The notes below the pieces were generated by a model, which was given only the letters and a program-made list of their open reading frames with translations, was not told the DNA's origin and made no database searches. Shown piece after piece: positions 8,100-16,130 of a DNA stretch of 64,000 nucleotides (position 1 is its first letter; the number at the start of each line of letters is the position of its first letter). The DNA lies in assembly GCA_910587665.1 (NCBI GenBank), contig CAJUMZ010000015.1:9255-73254 (forward strand), given 5' to 3'. A program made the translations under genes and the position numbers. This DNA is from an uncultured Muribaculum sp. (lineage in GTDB: Bacteria; Bacteroidota; Bacteroidia; Bacteroidales; Muribaculaceae).

Positions 8100-8321
8100 T
8101 CAATACTCCTCTTCGTTGAAGAAGAAGTCTTCTTTGGAGGGGTAGTCGGGCCAGATGTCTTCGATACATTCGTAGGTTTCGCCTTCGTCTTCCATTTCCT
8201 GAAGGTTTTCGATTACTTCAAGGGGTGCTCCGGAGCGCATGGCGTAGTCGATGAGCTCTTCCTTGGTTGCGGGCCAGGGGGCGTCTTCAAGCTTTGATGC
8301 AAGTTCAAGTGTCCAATACAT
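8100..8321 (-). CDS. DUF2795 domain protein
   Basis: 73-residue acidic protein matching the short DUF2795 family by its MYWTLELASKLEDAPWPATK start, followed by EELIDYAMRSGAP, a predicted helical bundle, and an acidic tail ending in EEEY. Cytoplasmic, no cysteine motif beyond a single Cys. The family is widespread in Bacteroidetes and has no firmly assigned role. It follows the cobalamin adenosyltransferase gene on the same strand with a 47-base gap, so the two are probably co-transcribed. Confidence 0.85.
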   Translation of the reverse strand: MYWTLELASKLEDAPWPATKEELIDYAMRSGAPLEVIENLQEMEDEGETYECIEDIWPDYPSKEDFFFNEEEY

Positions 8322-8368
8322 ATTCGGGATAGATTTAATTTTACGTTAAGTTTATGTCGTTGTATTAA

Positions 8369-8932
8369 CTAACAATTTTTATCCCAAAATATTTCATCAA
8401 ATTGGTTGGCGACATTGTTAAATCGTGCAAACACGAAGAGGAAGTCGCTGAGGCGGTTGACAAACTTGAGCACATTGGGATCGACATAGGTGGTGTCGGC
8501 AAGAGCCACGATGCGGCGCTCGCAGCGGCGGCACATTGTGCGGCACACATGAGCAACGGCGGAGCGGTGAGTTCCGCCGGGGAGCACGAAGTTGGTGAGC
8601 GGCGGGAGCTGTATATCCATTTCGTCGATACATCTTTCGATGCGCTCGATGTCGTCATGACCCAATCCGGGGCATTGTGTTATGGCATTGTCAGGGTTGG
8701 GCGTGGCAAGGTATGCCCCGATATTGAATAGTTTGTTCTGCACGCGGCGCAGGAGATCTACATACTCCGGCTGCAGATTGGGTATTGCTACAAGCACGCC
8801 GATGTTGGCGTTGAGTTCATCGACCGAACCGTAGGCTTCAATGCGTATGTCGGTCTTCTTGACACGCATTCCCCCTACGAGGGAAGTAGCGCCAGTATCA
8901 CCGGTGCAAGTGTACACTTTGCTTTTTGTCAT
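8369..8932 (-). CDS. PduO-type cob(I)alamin adenosyltransferase
   Basis: 187-residue enzyme that transfers the adenosyl group of ATP to cob(I)alamin, making adenosylcobalamin. The PduO signature is clear: TGDTGATSLVGGMRVKK near the N-terminus for ATP binding, AYGSVDELNANIG, and FVLPGGTHRSAVAHVCR with the following arginines in the last third. Length is typical. The start ATG at 8930-8932 sits 26 bases after a good minus-strand promoter. Adenosylcobalamin would serve enzymes such as methylmalonyl-CoA mutase in propionate formation, encoded elsewhere (known for the group, not seen here). Confidence 0.95.
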   Translation of the reverse strand: MTKSKVYTCTGDTGATSLVGGMRVKKTDIRIEAYGSVDELNANIGVLVAIPNLQPEYVDLLRRVQNKLFNIGAYLATPNPDNAITQCPGLGHDDIERIERCIDEMDIQLPPLTNFVLPGGTHRSAVAHVCRTMCRRCERRIVALADTTYVDPNVLKFVNRLSDFLFVFARFNNVANQFDEIFWDKNC

Positions 8933-8957
8933 AGTGGTAAGGTTAAAATGTGGGCGG

Positions 8958-8988
8958 CAAAGATAAGTAATTTTTTTGACATAAGCAA
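8958..8988 (-). promoter_or_regulatory. Promoter of cobalamin adenosyltransferase gene
   Basis: Minus-strand TATCTTTG (8958-8965) with TTG at 8986-8988, spacing 20, a full match to the Bacteroidetes -7/-33 pattern. Confidence 0.65.
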
Positions 8989-9018
8989 CATGCTTTTTAT
9001 GCGGCCGTTACGGGGCAC

Positions 9019-9945
9019 TCACTGCCTGTCGCGACCGCCGGCGACCCTTGTGAGGGCAGCCTCCAGCTTTGTGGCGAGGGTGGCGTTGTCTTTTATGAAA
9101 TAGTACAGCTCTGCGACGGGATACATCTCGCTGTCGGGCTTGAACTCCTGACTGCCATCTACGGAGGCGATCTTACGTGATATCTCAGCCTCTACAGCCG
9201 GCTTCTCCGAGAATGTTTCCATGGAGGAAAACATCTGATAGTTTGCCACAAACGCGAAGCAGTCGTCGACGATATCTTCCCAGAGCGTAAGATCGACCCG
9301 GGTGTGGAGCGCGTCAAGCGCGAGACTCGTCTGTCCGGCACAGCGGAGCAGCCTCTCAACCGCAGGCTTGCGGCTGCGGTCAAACGGAAGTCCCGACGGC
9401 TTGAACAGATCAGTCATGTCGCTGAACTTAAATTCCGGATCGTAGCGTGCATCGCTGTCCCGACGTTCTTTTACCGGGGTGGTCACGGCATAGCAGTAGG
9501 CAAGGAAGAGGTTGAGGCTGTGCAGTATCGACGGGGTGAGTTTAAGCAGCTTCTCGCGTTCGGTGGCAAAATGCACGGCACGCTGCTTCTCGATCTCCGA
9601 CTCGACGTCGATCTCCGACTTCATCGACCCTACGGCATTGAGGAAAAAGCCGAGAAGTATCAACCCGCATGTCACCTCGACCGCTGTCACCGCCTGCGCC
9701 CATCCGTGGGCCGGCGTATAGTCGCCGAAGCCGAGGGTGGTGATGGTGACTATGCTATAATACAGCCATGAGCCGAAATCGGTGCCCGCGCCGTCGGGGA
9801 TGCGAAACTGGCTGTCGGGGAGCCACATATAAATCAGCGCAAAAATCGGTGCGAGCGCCACATAAAGCCCTATCCACACAATTGGGCGGATGTTGGATAC
9901 GACATGAAAGAAATGCCGAAGCCTGTTGGATAATACTTGCCACAT
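9019..9945 (-). CDS. Potassium-channel-type ion channel, two-TM pore
   Basis: 308-residue membrane protein. A first membrane helix at about 22-40, a pore loop with selectivity-filter sequence TITTLGFGD (67-75) matching the T-x-G-[YF]-G-D potassium filter, and a second helix at about 85-107 form a two-TM channel subunit. The remaining 200 residues are a soluble, mostly helical cytoplasmic domain without a recognisable RCK or TrkA-N Rossmann motif, so the gating input is unknown. It probably forms a tetramer in the inner membrane. Monocistronic; the divergent TPR regulator starts 135 bases away. Confidence 0.85.
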   Translation of the reverse strand: MWQVLSNRLRHFFHVVSNIRPIVWIGLYVALAPIFALIYMWLPDSQFRIPDGAGTDFGSWLYYSIVTITTLGFGDYTPAHGWAQAVTAVEVTCGLILLGFFLNAVGSMKSEIDVESEIEKQRAVHFATEREKLLKLTPSILHSLNLFLAYCYAVTTPVKERRDSDARYDPEFKFSDMTDLFKPSGLPFDRSRKPAVERLLRCAGQTSLALDALHTRVDLTLWEDIVDDCFAFVANYQMFSSMETFSEKPAVEAEISRKIASVDGSQEFKPDSEMYPVAELYYFIKDNATLATKLEAALTRVAGGRDRQ

Positions 9946-10024
9946 GACAGATATGATTTTTTATAAAAACATATCCGAGGGGCAAAAAGATTTACAGAAT
10001 GTAACATTTCACAACGCTATCACA

Positions 10025-10055
10025 TTGATTATGTGATAATATTGTTGTAACTTTG
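10025..10055 (+). promoter_or_regulatory. Promoter of TPR regulator gene
   Basis: TTG at 10025-10027 and TAACTTTG at 10048-10055, spacing 20. The expected transcription start near 10062 leaves a short leader to the GTG at 10081, supporting that start. Confidence 0.65.
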
Positions 10056-10080
10056 TTTGTAGTAATTAGAAAAAGTAATC

Positions 10081-11727
10081 GTGTTTAATCCTACAATATT
10101 CTCCAAAACCGCCCGCTGCATCATATTAGCTGTTGCGCTGCTGCTTGCGTGGGGTTGCCCACGCCACCCCGAGGCTGCCGCACTTGACCGAGCCGAGAGG
10201 CTCATGGAGGAGCATCCCGACAGCGCGCTTGCCCTGCTCGACACCATCGACGGCTCCCGACTGACGGGAGAAGTGCAGGCTCGCCATGCCCTCCTGCTCT
10301 CCCAAGCTCTTGACAAAAACTATATCGACGTCACCGACGACTCGCTCATCAACATAGCCGTCGGTTACTATGAAAAAAGCGATGACCTGCGCCGGCTTAT
10401 GCTAAGCCATTTTTATCACGCGCGCGTACTATATAATAAAGAGTCATATGCACGTAGCCTGCTTGTCCACCACAAAAGCCTGCGATGCGCCCAGCAGCTT
10501 GGCGATGACTTCTGGTGCGGAAGAAACGCCGACCAGATCTATCATTTATATGAAAATTTTTATCATAGTAATGATGCCATGTATTATGCACAACTATCAT
10601 ATAATTATTTTGCCAAGTTATCCAAGCAGCCATATTTACTTCACGCATCATATAATCATATGAGAGCCAACTTTAATATTGGTAATTATAACGAAGTTCT
10701 ACGTATCTCGCCCGAATTATGCGATTCAGCGATTGCCTATAATAATAAGACAATATATGCAGAAGCGATGAGGATGTATGCAGAGGCAAAATATTATACC
10801 TATAACTATGAGGGAGCGACGAAGATTATTAAGCAATTACTAAATGAGAATGTGGATGCGGAACTATATCCTTTACTTGGATTGATATATATGGATAGTG
10901 GTCATGATGACTTAATTGATAATATCCCTAATGAAGCATTTGATAGCCTTTCTCCTAATGCGGTATCATTCAAAAGTATAAAAGCAAAACATAACGGTGA
11001 CTTTAAGACTGCACTCCATTTTGCAGAAATACTCATGATGCAAAATGACAGTGTGTTAGAGAATTCTTTAAACCAAGGATTTAGTCATTCATTGGCTGAT
11101 TACTACTATTATGAAAATCAAATTCAAGAATTTAAATTGAAAAATGAAAGACGTAACAGTGCATTTGTAATCTTTATTTTATGCCTATTGATTTTAATCA
11201 TTATCTTTTGTGGTGTATGGCTAATCAATAAACAAAAGCGCACTGTCAAACGAAACATCACTATCGCGGAAAATTTAAATGATATATTGTCTCTTCGTGA
11301 CACAGACTTAAAAATTGCTCAGGAACATCTTAGAGAACTATTAAGTTCAAAATATGCTGAATTTAATGAATTATGCACTGCTTATTATGAAAATCAATCA
11401 ACCAATTCTCTAAAAAAAAGAATATCGAATGAAGTTGAAGCTCTTATAAATAGTTTTTCTTCAATAGAAAAATTAAAAGAGTTTGAATCAATTATTGATA
11501 AAAATTGTTCTCAACTGATGTCCTCTTTAAAGAACGATTTGCCCAATTTAAAAGACGCAGACTACAGACTATTTATATATTGTTTATTCGGCTTCTCCAA
11601 TTCTGCCATATCTTTATTCCTTAAAGAGGATAATCTGGAATCTGTATATAACCGTAAGGCTCGTCTTAAAACTAAAATCAAAAAACTCTCATCGATAAAA
11701 AAGGATATATACTTATCCTATCTTTAA
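10081..11727 (+). CDS. Membrane-anchored TPR regulator with C-terminal DNA-binding-like domain
   Basis: 548 residues from a GTG start. The N-terminus carries a lipoprotein-like signal (LLAWGC, Cys26), followed by a helical TPR-like region in the periplasm (about 30-350), a strong membrane helix (about 360-382), a coiled-coil segment (about 385-480), and a C-terminal cytoplasmic domain with DYRLFIYCLFGFSNSAISLF and VYNRKARLKTKI, the helix-turn-helix-like end common to Bacteroidetes TPR regulators. I infer a one-piece signal transducer to DNA. The first 400 bases are GC-rich with standard codons while the rest is strongly AT-rich, so the gene is a mosaic. It precedes a run of small secreted proteins that it may control. 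Confidence 0.75.
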   Translation: MFNPTIFSKTARCIILAVALLLAWGCPRHPEAAALDRAERLMEEHPDSALALLDTIDGSRLTGEVQARHALLLSQALDKNYIDVTDDSLINIAVGYYEKSDDLRRLMLSHFYHARVLYNKESYARSLLVHHKSLRCAQQLGDDFWCGRNADQIYHLYENFYHSNDAMYYAQLSYNYFAKLSKQPYLLHASYNHMRANFNIGNYNEVLRISPELCDSAIAYNNKTIYAEAMRMYAEAKYYTYNYEGATKIIKQLLNENVDAELYPLLGLIYMDSGHDDLIDNIPNEAFDSLSPNAVSFKSIKAKHNGDFKTALHFAEILMMQNDSVLENSLNQGFSHSLADYYYYENQIQEFKLKNERRNSAFVIFILCLLILIIIFCGVWLINKQKRTVKRNITIAENLNDILSLRDTDLKIAQEHLRELLSSKYAEFNELCTAYYENQSTNSLKKRISNEVEALINSFSSIEKLKEFESIIDKNCSQLMSSLKNDLPNLKDADYRLFIYCLFGFSNSAISLFLKEDNLESVYNRKARLKTKIKKLSSIKKDIYLSYL

Positions 11728-12105
11728 ATATTATTGAATCAAACGGTACAATACCAGGCTATCCAAATCAATTACGAAAACGCCTAGACAATCCTAAATA
11801 AATTGGGACCGGTTTCAGTTTTTTGTCTATAAATAACACTTGAATCTAACATTACAATCACAACGCTCTGATTATAAGTAAAATACAAACCAAAAGCGCA
11901 TCACAAAAGACTAATTATTTATAAATCAGCTTATTACATTTTGCATCTCCACAAAAACAAAAATCAATAAATCCACATTTTATATTTCCCTATCCTACAG
12001 GCAGATACGGCACAAAAGAGCCATCGAAAAAACAAACGAATTAAGCCAAAAAATCACAATAATAGCAGTTTAATGGTGTATTTTTGCAAAAAAAAGTTTT
12101 TTTCT
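11728..12105. other. 378-bp AT-rich intergenic region
   Basis: No gene supported. It is about 70 percent AT with no clear terminator after the TPR regulator. The right end holds a promoter -7 box at 12079. A CCGGTTTCAGTTTTTTG stretch near 11812 has no convincing stem. Confidence 0.6.
12079..12086 (+). promoter_or_regulatory. -7 promoter box before small secreted protein gene
   Basis: TATTTTTG matches TAnnTTTG. It overlaps the in-frame codons of a possible ATG at 12073, so translation should start at the ATG at 12106 instead. No good -33 box is seen. Confidence 0.45.
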
Positions 12106-12498
12106 ATGAGTTTAATTAAATCAATCATTGCAGCTGCTACTTTAGCAATTATTCTTGCCCCATTTTGTGGTGCACAGAACAACAGTTCATCAAGGAATAG
12201 TCAACCGATAACCTTGAAGAAGCACAAAACCGGAAAAACAGAGATGCCGCGTATGCCGAGCAATCAGTATTTGGAGTTCATTTATTTCAGTGATCCGGGT
12301 GAATGTCTGTTTACTTTTAGCTATGATATCGAGACGCTGTCGGTAACTATAGTTGAAGTGAATACAAATTGTACATACTTAGGAGAGGTATCGCAAGACA
12401 ATCCGATCATGTATCAAGAGCTCCCCGCAGGCGATTATCACATAACCTGCATCACCGAGGAGGGAGACATCTATGAAGGCGAAGACCACATTCAGTAA
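12106..12498 (+). CDS. Small secreted protein, DUF3244-like
   Basis: 130 residues with a Sec signal peptide (about 1-23, ending CGAQ), a polar Ser/Asn-rich linker, and a short beta-rich domain. The pattern of strands, with LEFIYFSDPGECLFTFSYD, TLSVTIVEVN and LPAGDYHITCITEEGD, resembles the small immunoglobulin-like secreted proteins (DUF3244 type) common in Bacteroidales, whose role is unknown; this link is by eye only. The in-frame ATG at 12073 is rejected because a promoter box lies inside that stretch. First of four small exported proteins in a row. Confidence 0.65.
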   Translation: MSLIKSIIAAATLAIILAPFCGAQNNSSSRNSQPITLKKHKTGKTEMPRMPSNQYLEFIYFSDPGECLFTFSYDIETLSVTIVEVNTNCTYLGEVSQDNPIMYQELPAGDYHITCITEEGDIYEGEDHIQ

Positions 12499-12540
12499 AC
12501 AGTTAAATCCAACATTATAATAAATTAAAAAACATTCAAG

Positions 12541-13125
12541 ATGAAAAAGGTAATTTTTTGTTTAGCTATTTTATTAGGAATTGCATTGTCAGGCTGTTCA
12601 GACAATGCTGACATCATTGCAGCAAATACTGATGATACTGACTTTACTTCTGATGATTTGTTGAGACAGGGCGTAAATGAATATGCTGGGTGGCAATCAT
12701 CCTCTAACTATATTGAGAGTTCAAGATCTTCAGTAAATGTGATCACTTTACAAGGTTATACCTCTAAAGAGAGTGAAGGTAACCAAAAGGTCTATATATT
12801 GAAAGACCTTGCCAATCTAATGGATATCAGCAGCAAGACATATATCGTAGAGTATGTAACGGCATATCAAAATTTAAGAATATCGGGATTGGGATCTAGA
12901 TGTTATTTTGCAACGACAGATTCTCCGTTATGCGGTACAGTGCCTAATAGTAACAGTTGGGAGAAACGAGGATATCTATCTTCAATACCCACAGCAGATG
13001 GGGAAATTAGTTTGACTTCAAAATGCATTCATGTAATTTGTGATATGTCTGGAATAACCTATGATAAATGGTATCCATGTAAACCCGAACAATTCAAATG
13101 GAATTATCTTCTTATAAATCTTTAA
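12541..13125 (+). CDS. Orphan lipoprotein, 194 residues
   Basis: Signal peptide with lipobox LSGC (Cys19) and mature start CSDNADI. The acidic residues close to the lipid-bearing cysteine resemble the lipoprotein export signal of Bacteroidetes, suggesting surface display (inference). The mature region has no recognisable domain; it contains two cysteines near residues 121 and 131 and one or two near 172 and 181 that could form disulfides. It follows the small secreted protein by 42 bases and overlaps the next lipoprotein gene by 28 bases, so the set is probably one transcript. Function unknown. Confidence 0.65.
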   Translation: MKKVIFCLAILLGIALSGCSDNADIIAANTDDTDFTSDDLLRQGVNEYAGWQSSSNYIESSRSSVNVITLQGYTSKESEGNQKVYILKDLANLMDISSKTYIVEYVTAYQNLRISGLGSRCYFATTDSPLCGTVPNSNSWEKRGYLSSIPTADGEISLTSKCIHVICDMSGITYDKWYPCKPEQFKWNYLLINL

Positions 13126-13622
13126 TAAAAAATAGGCTATCTATAGTCATAGTAGCCACTCTTGTAGTTACACTTTTCACTGCATGTAATTCTGAAGAGC
13201 CTGAGAGAGAAATACCACACCCGGTTACTGTTGATAAATTATTTACTACAATTGTAACCGATATGGTATCATCATCTGCCATTGCATTACCGGATGGAAT
13301 TAATTTTGAGGGTTTCATAATAAATTCTTTTGAAAGCCTTGACAATCTTATGCCATCCGAAGTGATTGAGGACTCTCCAGAATATCAAAAAATAGATTTT
13401 AAGGATTCTTCACTGATATCTTTGAAATGCAGAATATTTTATGACTTCAATGATATTGAATATAGGATATACAAGACCGAAGATAAACTTGTAGTGCAAC
13501 AAATCATACATAAGTCAAAAAGTATGACTCCACGCGGATATTTTATAATGTCTAATCTAATGATCGAAAAAATTCCTGACAATATTTCTATTTGTTTACA
13601 ACAAGGATACCTATTAGATTAA
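13098..13622 (+). CDS. Orphan lipoprotein, 174 residues
   Basis: Overlaps the upstream gene by 28 bases in another frame. An N-terminal signal of about 29 residues ends in lipobox FTAC (Cys30), followed by NSEEPERE, an acidic stretch typical of surface-exported Bacteroidetes lipoproteins. The rest is a mixed alpha/beta domain without a motif I recognise. The long overlap is unusual but the signal peptide starts cleanly inside it, which argues the start is real. AT-rich like its neighbours. Function unknown. Confidence 0.65.
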   Translation: MELSSYKSLIKNRLSIVIVATLVVTLFTACNSEEPEREIPHPVTVDKLFTTIVTDMVSSSAIALPDGINFEGFIINSFESLDNLMPSEVIEDSPEYQKIDFKDSSLISLKCRIFYDFNDIEYRIYKTEDKLVVQQIIHKSKSMTPRGYFIMSNLMIEKIPDNISICLQQGYLLD

Positions 13623-13923
13623 AGGGCTATCTTATAATCATAAGAGGAAGATTAAGAAAATAATAGGAACTTTAAATATGTAGGATTAATTTAATAAGTA
13701 ATACAATTATGTAGCGGGTAGGGAAACAAGAAAATGCTTATGAGGCTTACGCAGTAGTGTGAGTTTATAAGATATTTTCTTGTTTTCTGCTCGAAAATTT
13801 GCATTTTTAAATTTTAAGCATTATGTTTGCGATAATATATCACTGCAAAGATTCGTGATAATTTGAAAGCAAAAGTCAAAATCGTGTTTCTTCGTGGTGA
13901 GCTTAACTAAAATCACTGTAGTT
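13623..13923. other. 301-bp intergenic region with long hairpin
   Basis: No gene supported. It contains the inverted repeat at 13725-13784 and otherwise AT-rich DNA up to the next lipoprotein gene. In-frame codons upstream of 13924 reach a GTG at 13894 but are not needed. Confidence 0.5.
13725..13784. repeat. 60-base inverted repeat, possible attenuator or terminator
   Basis: Outer 11-bp arms (13725-13735 and 13774-13784) are perfect complements, and two inner 5-bp steps (CTTAT/ATAAG and CTTAC/GTGAG with one wobble) extend the same stem. Only a short T run follows, so termination is possible but not certain. Confidence 0.5.
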
Positions 13924-14382
13924 ATGGTAAAGAATGTTTTGCTTGGAGCTGTCCTGGTCGCTGTCTTGGCTTTATCCGGTTGTAATAACGATGAAGACAC
14001 ATGGGAGAAGTGGCGTCCCATAAAGGTTGAGGCGGAAGGCATCGTGCTTGCCACTTCTTCTTCCGAATTTTATACGGAAGGTACAGCTCCGGCTGAAGGA
14101 GGAAACTTTACATTGATTGCCTATAGTGATAACGGAGCCGGTTTATCCCTTAGTATAGACGACACCTATGTATGGCGCTATTCGAAATGGGATGAGGATA
14201 ATACAACACCCATTTATTCAAGCGACTGGGGTGAAGCGACATATATGATCGACAAGGATAATACTATAGAGATCAAGCTAAAGTTAAACCCCAATGAGTC
14301 CTCGTCGGAGAAAGTATTTGACTTTCAGCTAAGCGGTGCTTATGAACTTGTTTATGTCAAAATCACCCAGGCGGCTGAATAG
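13924..14382 (+). CDS. Lipoprotein with BACON-like domain
   Basis: 152 residues from the ATG at 13924; an in-frame GTG at 13894 would only lengthen the signal peptide. Lipobox LSGC gives Cys20, followed by NNDEDTWE, an acidic export-type signal. The mature part has an all-beta look with a GGNFTLIAYSDNG segment and ends in VKITQAAE, a pattern seen in BACON domains (Bacteroidetes-associated carbohydrate-binding, often N-terminal), which end in a similar ItQ motif. I infer a small surface protein, perhaps mucin- or glycan-binding. It is higher in GC than the two lipoproteins upstream. Confidence 0.65.
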   Translation: MVKNVLLGAVLVAVLALSGCNNDEDTWEKWRPIKVEAEGIVLATSSSEFYTEGTAPAEGGNFTLIAYSDNGAGLSLSIDDTYVWRYSKWDEDNTTPIYSSDWGEATYMIDKDNTIEIKLKLNPNESSSEKVFDFQLSGAYELVYVKITQAAE

Positions 14383-14478
14383 CCGAAACGGCAATGCAGT
14401 GTAACGGTTGCTGCCGTGATGCTTAAATTTGAAGATGCACTATAACAAAAAGATGTGGAATATTAAAAAGTATAAGCT

Positions 14479-15933
14479 ATGAAAGGATTTATTCTGTTTT
14501 TTGCCGCGATGCTTCCGTGTCTGTCGGCAATCGCGGGCGATGCCCCGGAAAGGGATTTTATGGAAGTCAACGTGACAGAGCCGGGAAAACTGGCGGAGTT
14601 GCTTGGCGAACGCGCCAATGAGATTGACTCGCTTGTGGTGAGCGGCACAATCGACGCCACTGACTTTGACGCTATGTGGAGCGCGACATTCTATGGCAAT
14701 CTTCTGGCTATCAACCTTGAGAATGCAAAGATCACCGACGGCAAAGTGCCTGACAACGCTTTTTATCACCATGAGGCGCAGCATGTGGCAGGCAGCATCA
14801 AGCTTATAGGCTTGCAGCGCATCATCCTTGGAGAGGGTGTCACGGAGATAGGCGCGAGTGCATTTCTGTATGCGGCAAATCTGCGCGAGATCACGCTTCC
14901 CAAGTCATTGCGCAAGCTCGGCGATAACAGTTTCAGCGACTGCTACCGACTTATGACATCGCCACTCGTGATACCGGAAGGGGTCACCGCGATACCGCGT
15001 CGCTGCTTCATCGGCTGCCGTGCCCTCTCCGAGGTGGTGCTTCCCTCGACAATCAGGAGTATTGGTGACATGGCATTTTTCAGCAGCAAAATCACAAAAA
15101 TCAATTTTCCGGAAGGATTGGAGAAAATAGAAAACTGCGCGTTTTATGCCACGCGCCTGAAAGAAGTGACGCTTCCAGAGTCATGCCTTACCCTGGAGGG
15201 CGAAGGACATTTTTCCCTTAACTACGAGCTTGAGCGTCTCACTCTCCCCTCAGGGCTCACCGCTATCCCCAACGGTCTCGCTGACAACTGCATGAGCCTT
15301 ACCGAGGTCAACATTCCTTCCGGCGTGACAGAGATAGGAAAAGAAGCATTTTATCTCTGTCCGCTCAGCGGCAACATGAAGCTTCCGGAAGGCTTGACCC
15401 AAATCGGCGGTAGGGCATTTTCCGGCAGTTCGGGGCTTACCGAGGTGACATTTCCATCGACCCTTGCCGATCTCGGTCAGTTAAGTTGCGAAGGATGGTC
15501 GGGGGTCAGGGTGATACGCTGCTGCTCGGCAGTGCCGCCGCATTGCGCAATCTCGCCCAAAGGCTTCGGCTCGTTTGGTGAACCTGATTACAGTGTCAAC
15601 GGCGGTATCCTTACCAATATACCGGTCTATATCCCCAAAGGCTCGATCGAACTTTACCGCAATGCGCCGGGGTGGGATTGCTTTTTCAATTTCATCGAGA
15701 CCGACAACCCGTCGGCAAGCATTACGGCTGTGACCGGCGATGACGCACCGGCTATAGCCGGCGAAGGTAACGAGATTGTGATAAGCGGTTGCGACGGACA
15801 TTATGCCATATACACGCTTGACGGCACGACAATAGCGGCTGGCAATGCAGGCGCAGGCGAAGTCAGGGTGACGGTAGCCTCCGGATGCTATATAGTCAAT
15901 GCGGCGGGTGCAGTCAAGAAGATCCGCATCTAA
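14479..15933 (+). CDS. Secreted BspA-like leucine-rich repeat protein
   Basis: 484 residues with a Sec signal (about 1-20). Most of the protein is a run of about nine LRR_5/BspA-type repeats with the recurring pattern ITLPxxLxxIGxxAFxxC, e.g. around 115-330. The C-terminal 60 residues (from about 425) form a sorting-tail-like beta domain with YAIYTLDGTTIAAGN and the end SGCYIVNAAGAVKKIRI, similar to type IX secretion type A tails. BspA-like proteins of this order are surface adhesins; ligand unknown. A paralogue with shorter repeats lies at 43382. Confidence 0.85.
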   Translation: MKGFILFFAAMLPCLSAIAGDAPERDFMEVNVTEPGKLAELLGERANEIDSLVVSGTIDATDFDAMWSATFYGNLLAINLENAKITDGKVPDNAFYHHEAQHVAGSIKLIGLQRIILGEGVTEIGASAFLYAANLREITLPKSLRKLGDNSFSDCYRLMTSPLVIPEGVTAIPRRCFIGCRALSEVVLPSTIRSIGDMAFFSSKITKINFPEGLEKIENCAFYATRLKEVTLPESCLTLEGEGHFSLNYELERLTLPSGLTAIPNGLADNCMSLTEVNIPSGVTEIGKEAFYLCPLSGNMKLPEGLTQIGGRAFSGSSGLTEVTFPSTLADLGQLSCEGWSGVRVIRCCSAVPPHCAISPKGFGSFGEPDYSVNGGILTNIPVYIPKGSIELYRNAPGWDCFFNFIETDNPSASITAVTGDDAPAIAGEGNEIVISGCDGHYAIYTLDGTTIAAGNAGAGEVRVTVASGCYIVNAAGAVKKIRI

Positions 15934-15967
15934 TCATACGACATATTTTCTATGGCGTGGCACATCT

Positions 15968-16107
15968 GCGGGCGACCTCCCGGTCGCCCCTACGTTTTGA
16001 CAGGATACATATTGACGCAATATAAAAATTGATACGTCATTAAATTGACGCGATATAAATTGATGCAACATAAATAATGATGTAGGGGCGACCGGGAGGT
16101 CGCCCGC
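15968..16107. repeat. REP/BIME-like element: 26-bp inverted repeats around AT-rich tandem repeats
   Basis: Arms at 15968-15993 and 16082-16107 are perfect reverse complements. Each arm is itself a hairpin (GGGCGACC, 4-base loop, GGTCGCCC). Between them, from 16011, about four degenerate copies of ATTGACGCRATATAA run in tandem with period 15-17. The structure matches bacterial interspersed mosaic elements made of paired REP hairpins. It lies between convergent genes, where it may also act as a terminator. Confidence 0.75.
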
Positions 16108-16130
16108 GTTGCATTATGGAGGCTATTGAG

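Noticed and set aside
16011..16080. Tandem AT-rich repeats as a CRISPR array
   Set aside because: Units are 15-17 bases, degenerate and without spacers; they belong to the REP-like element.
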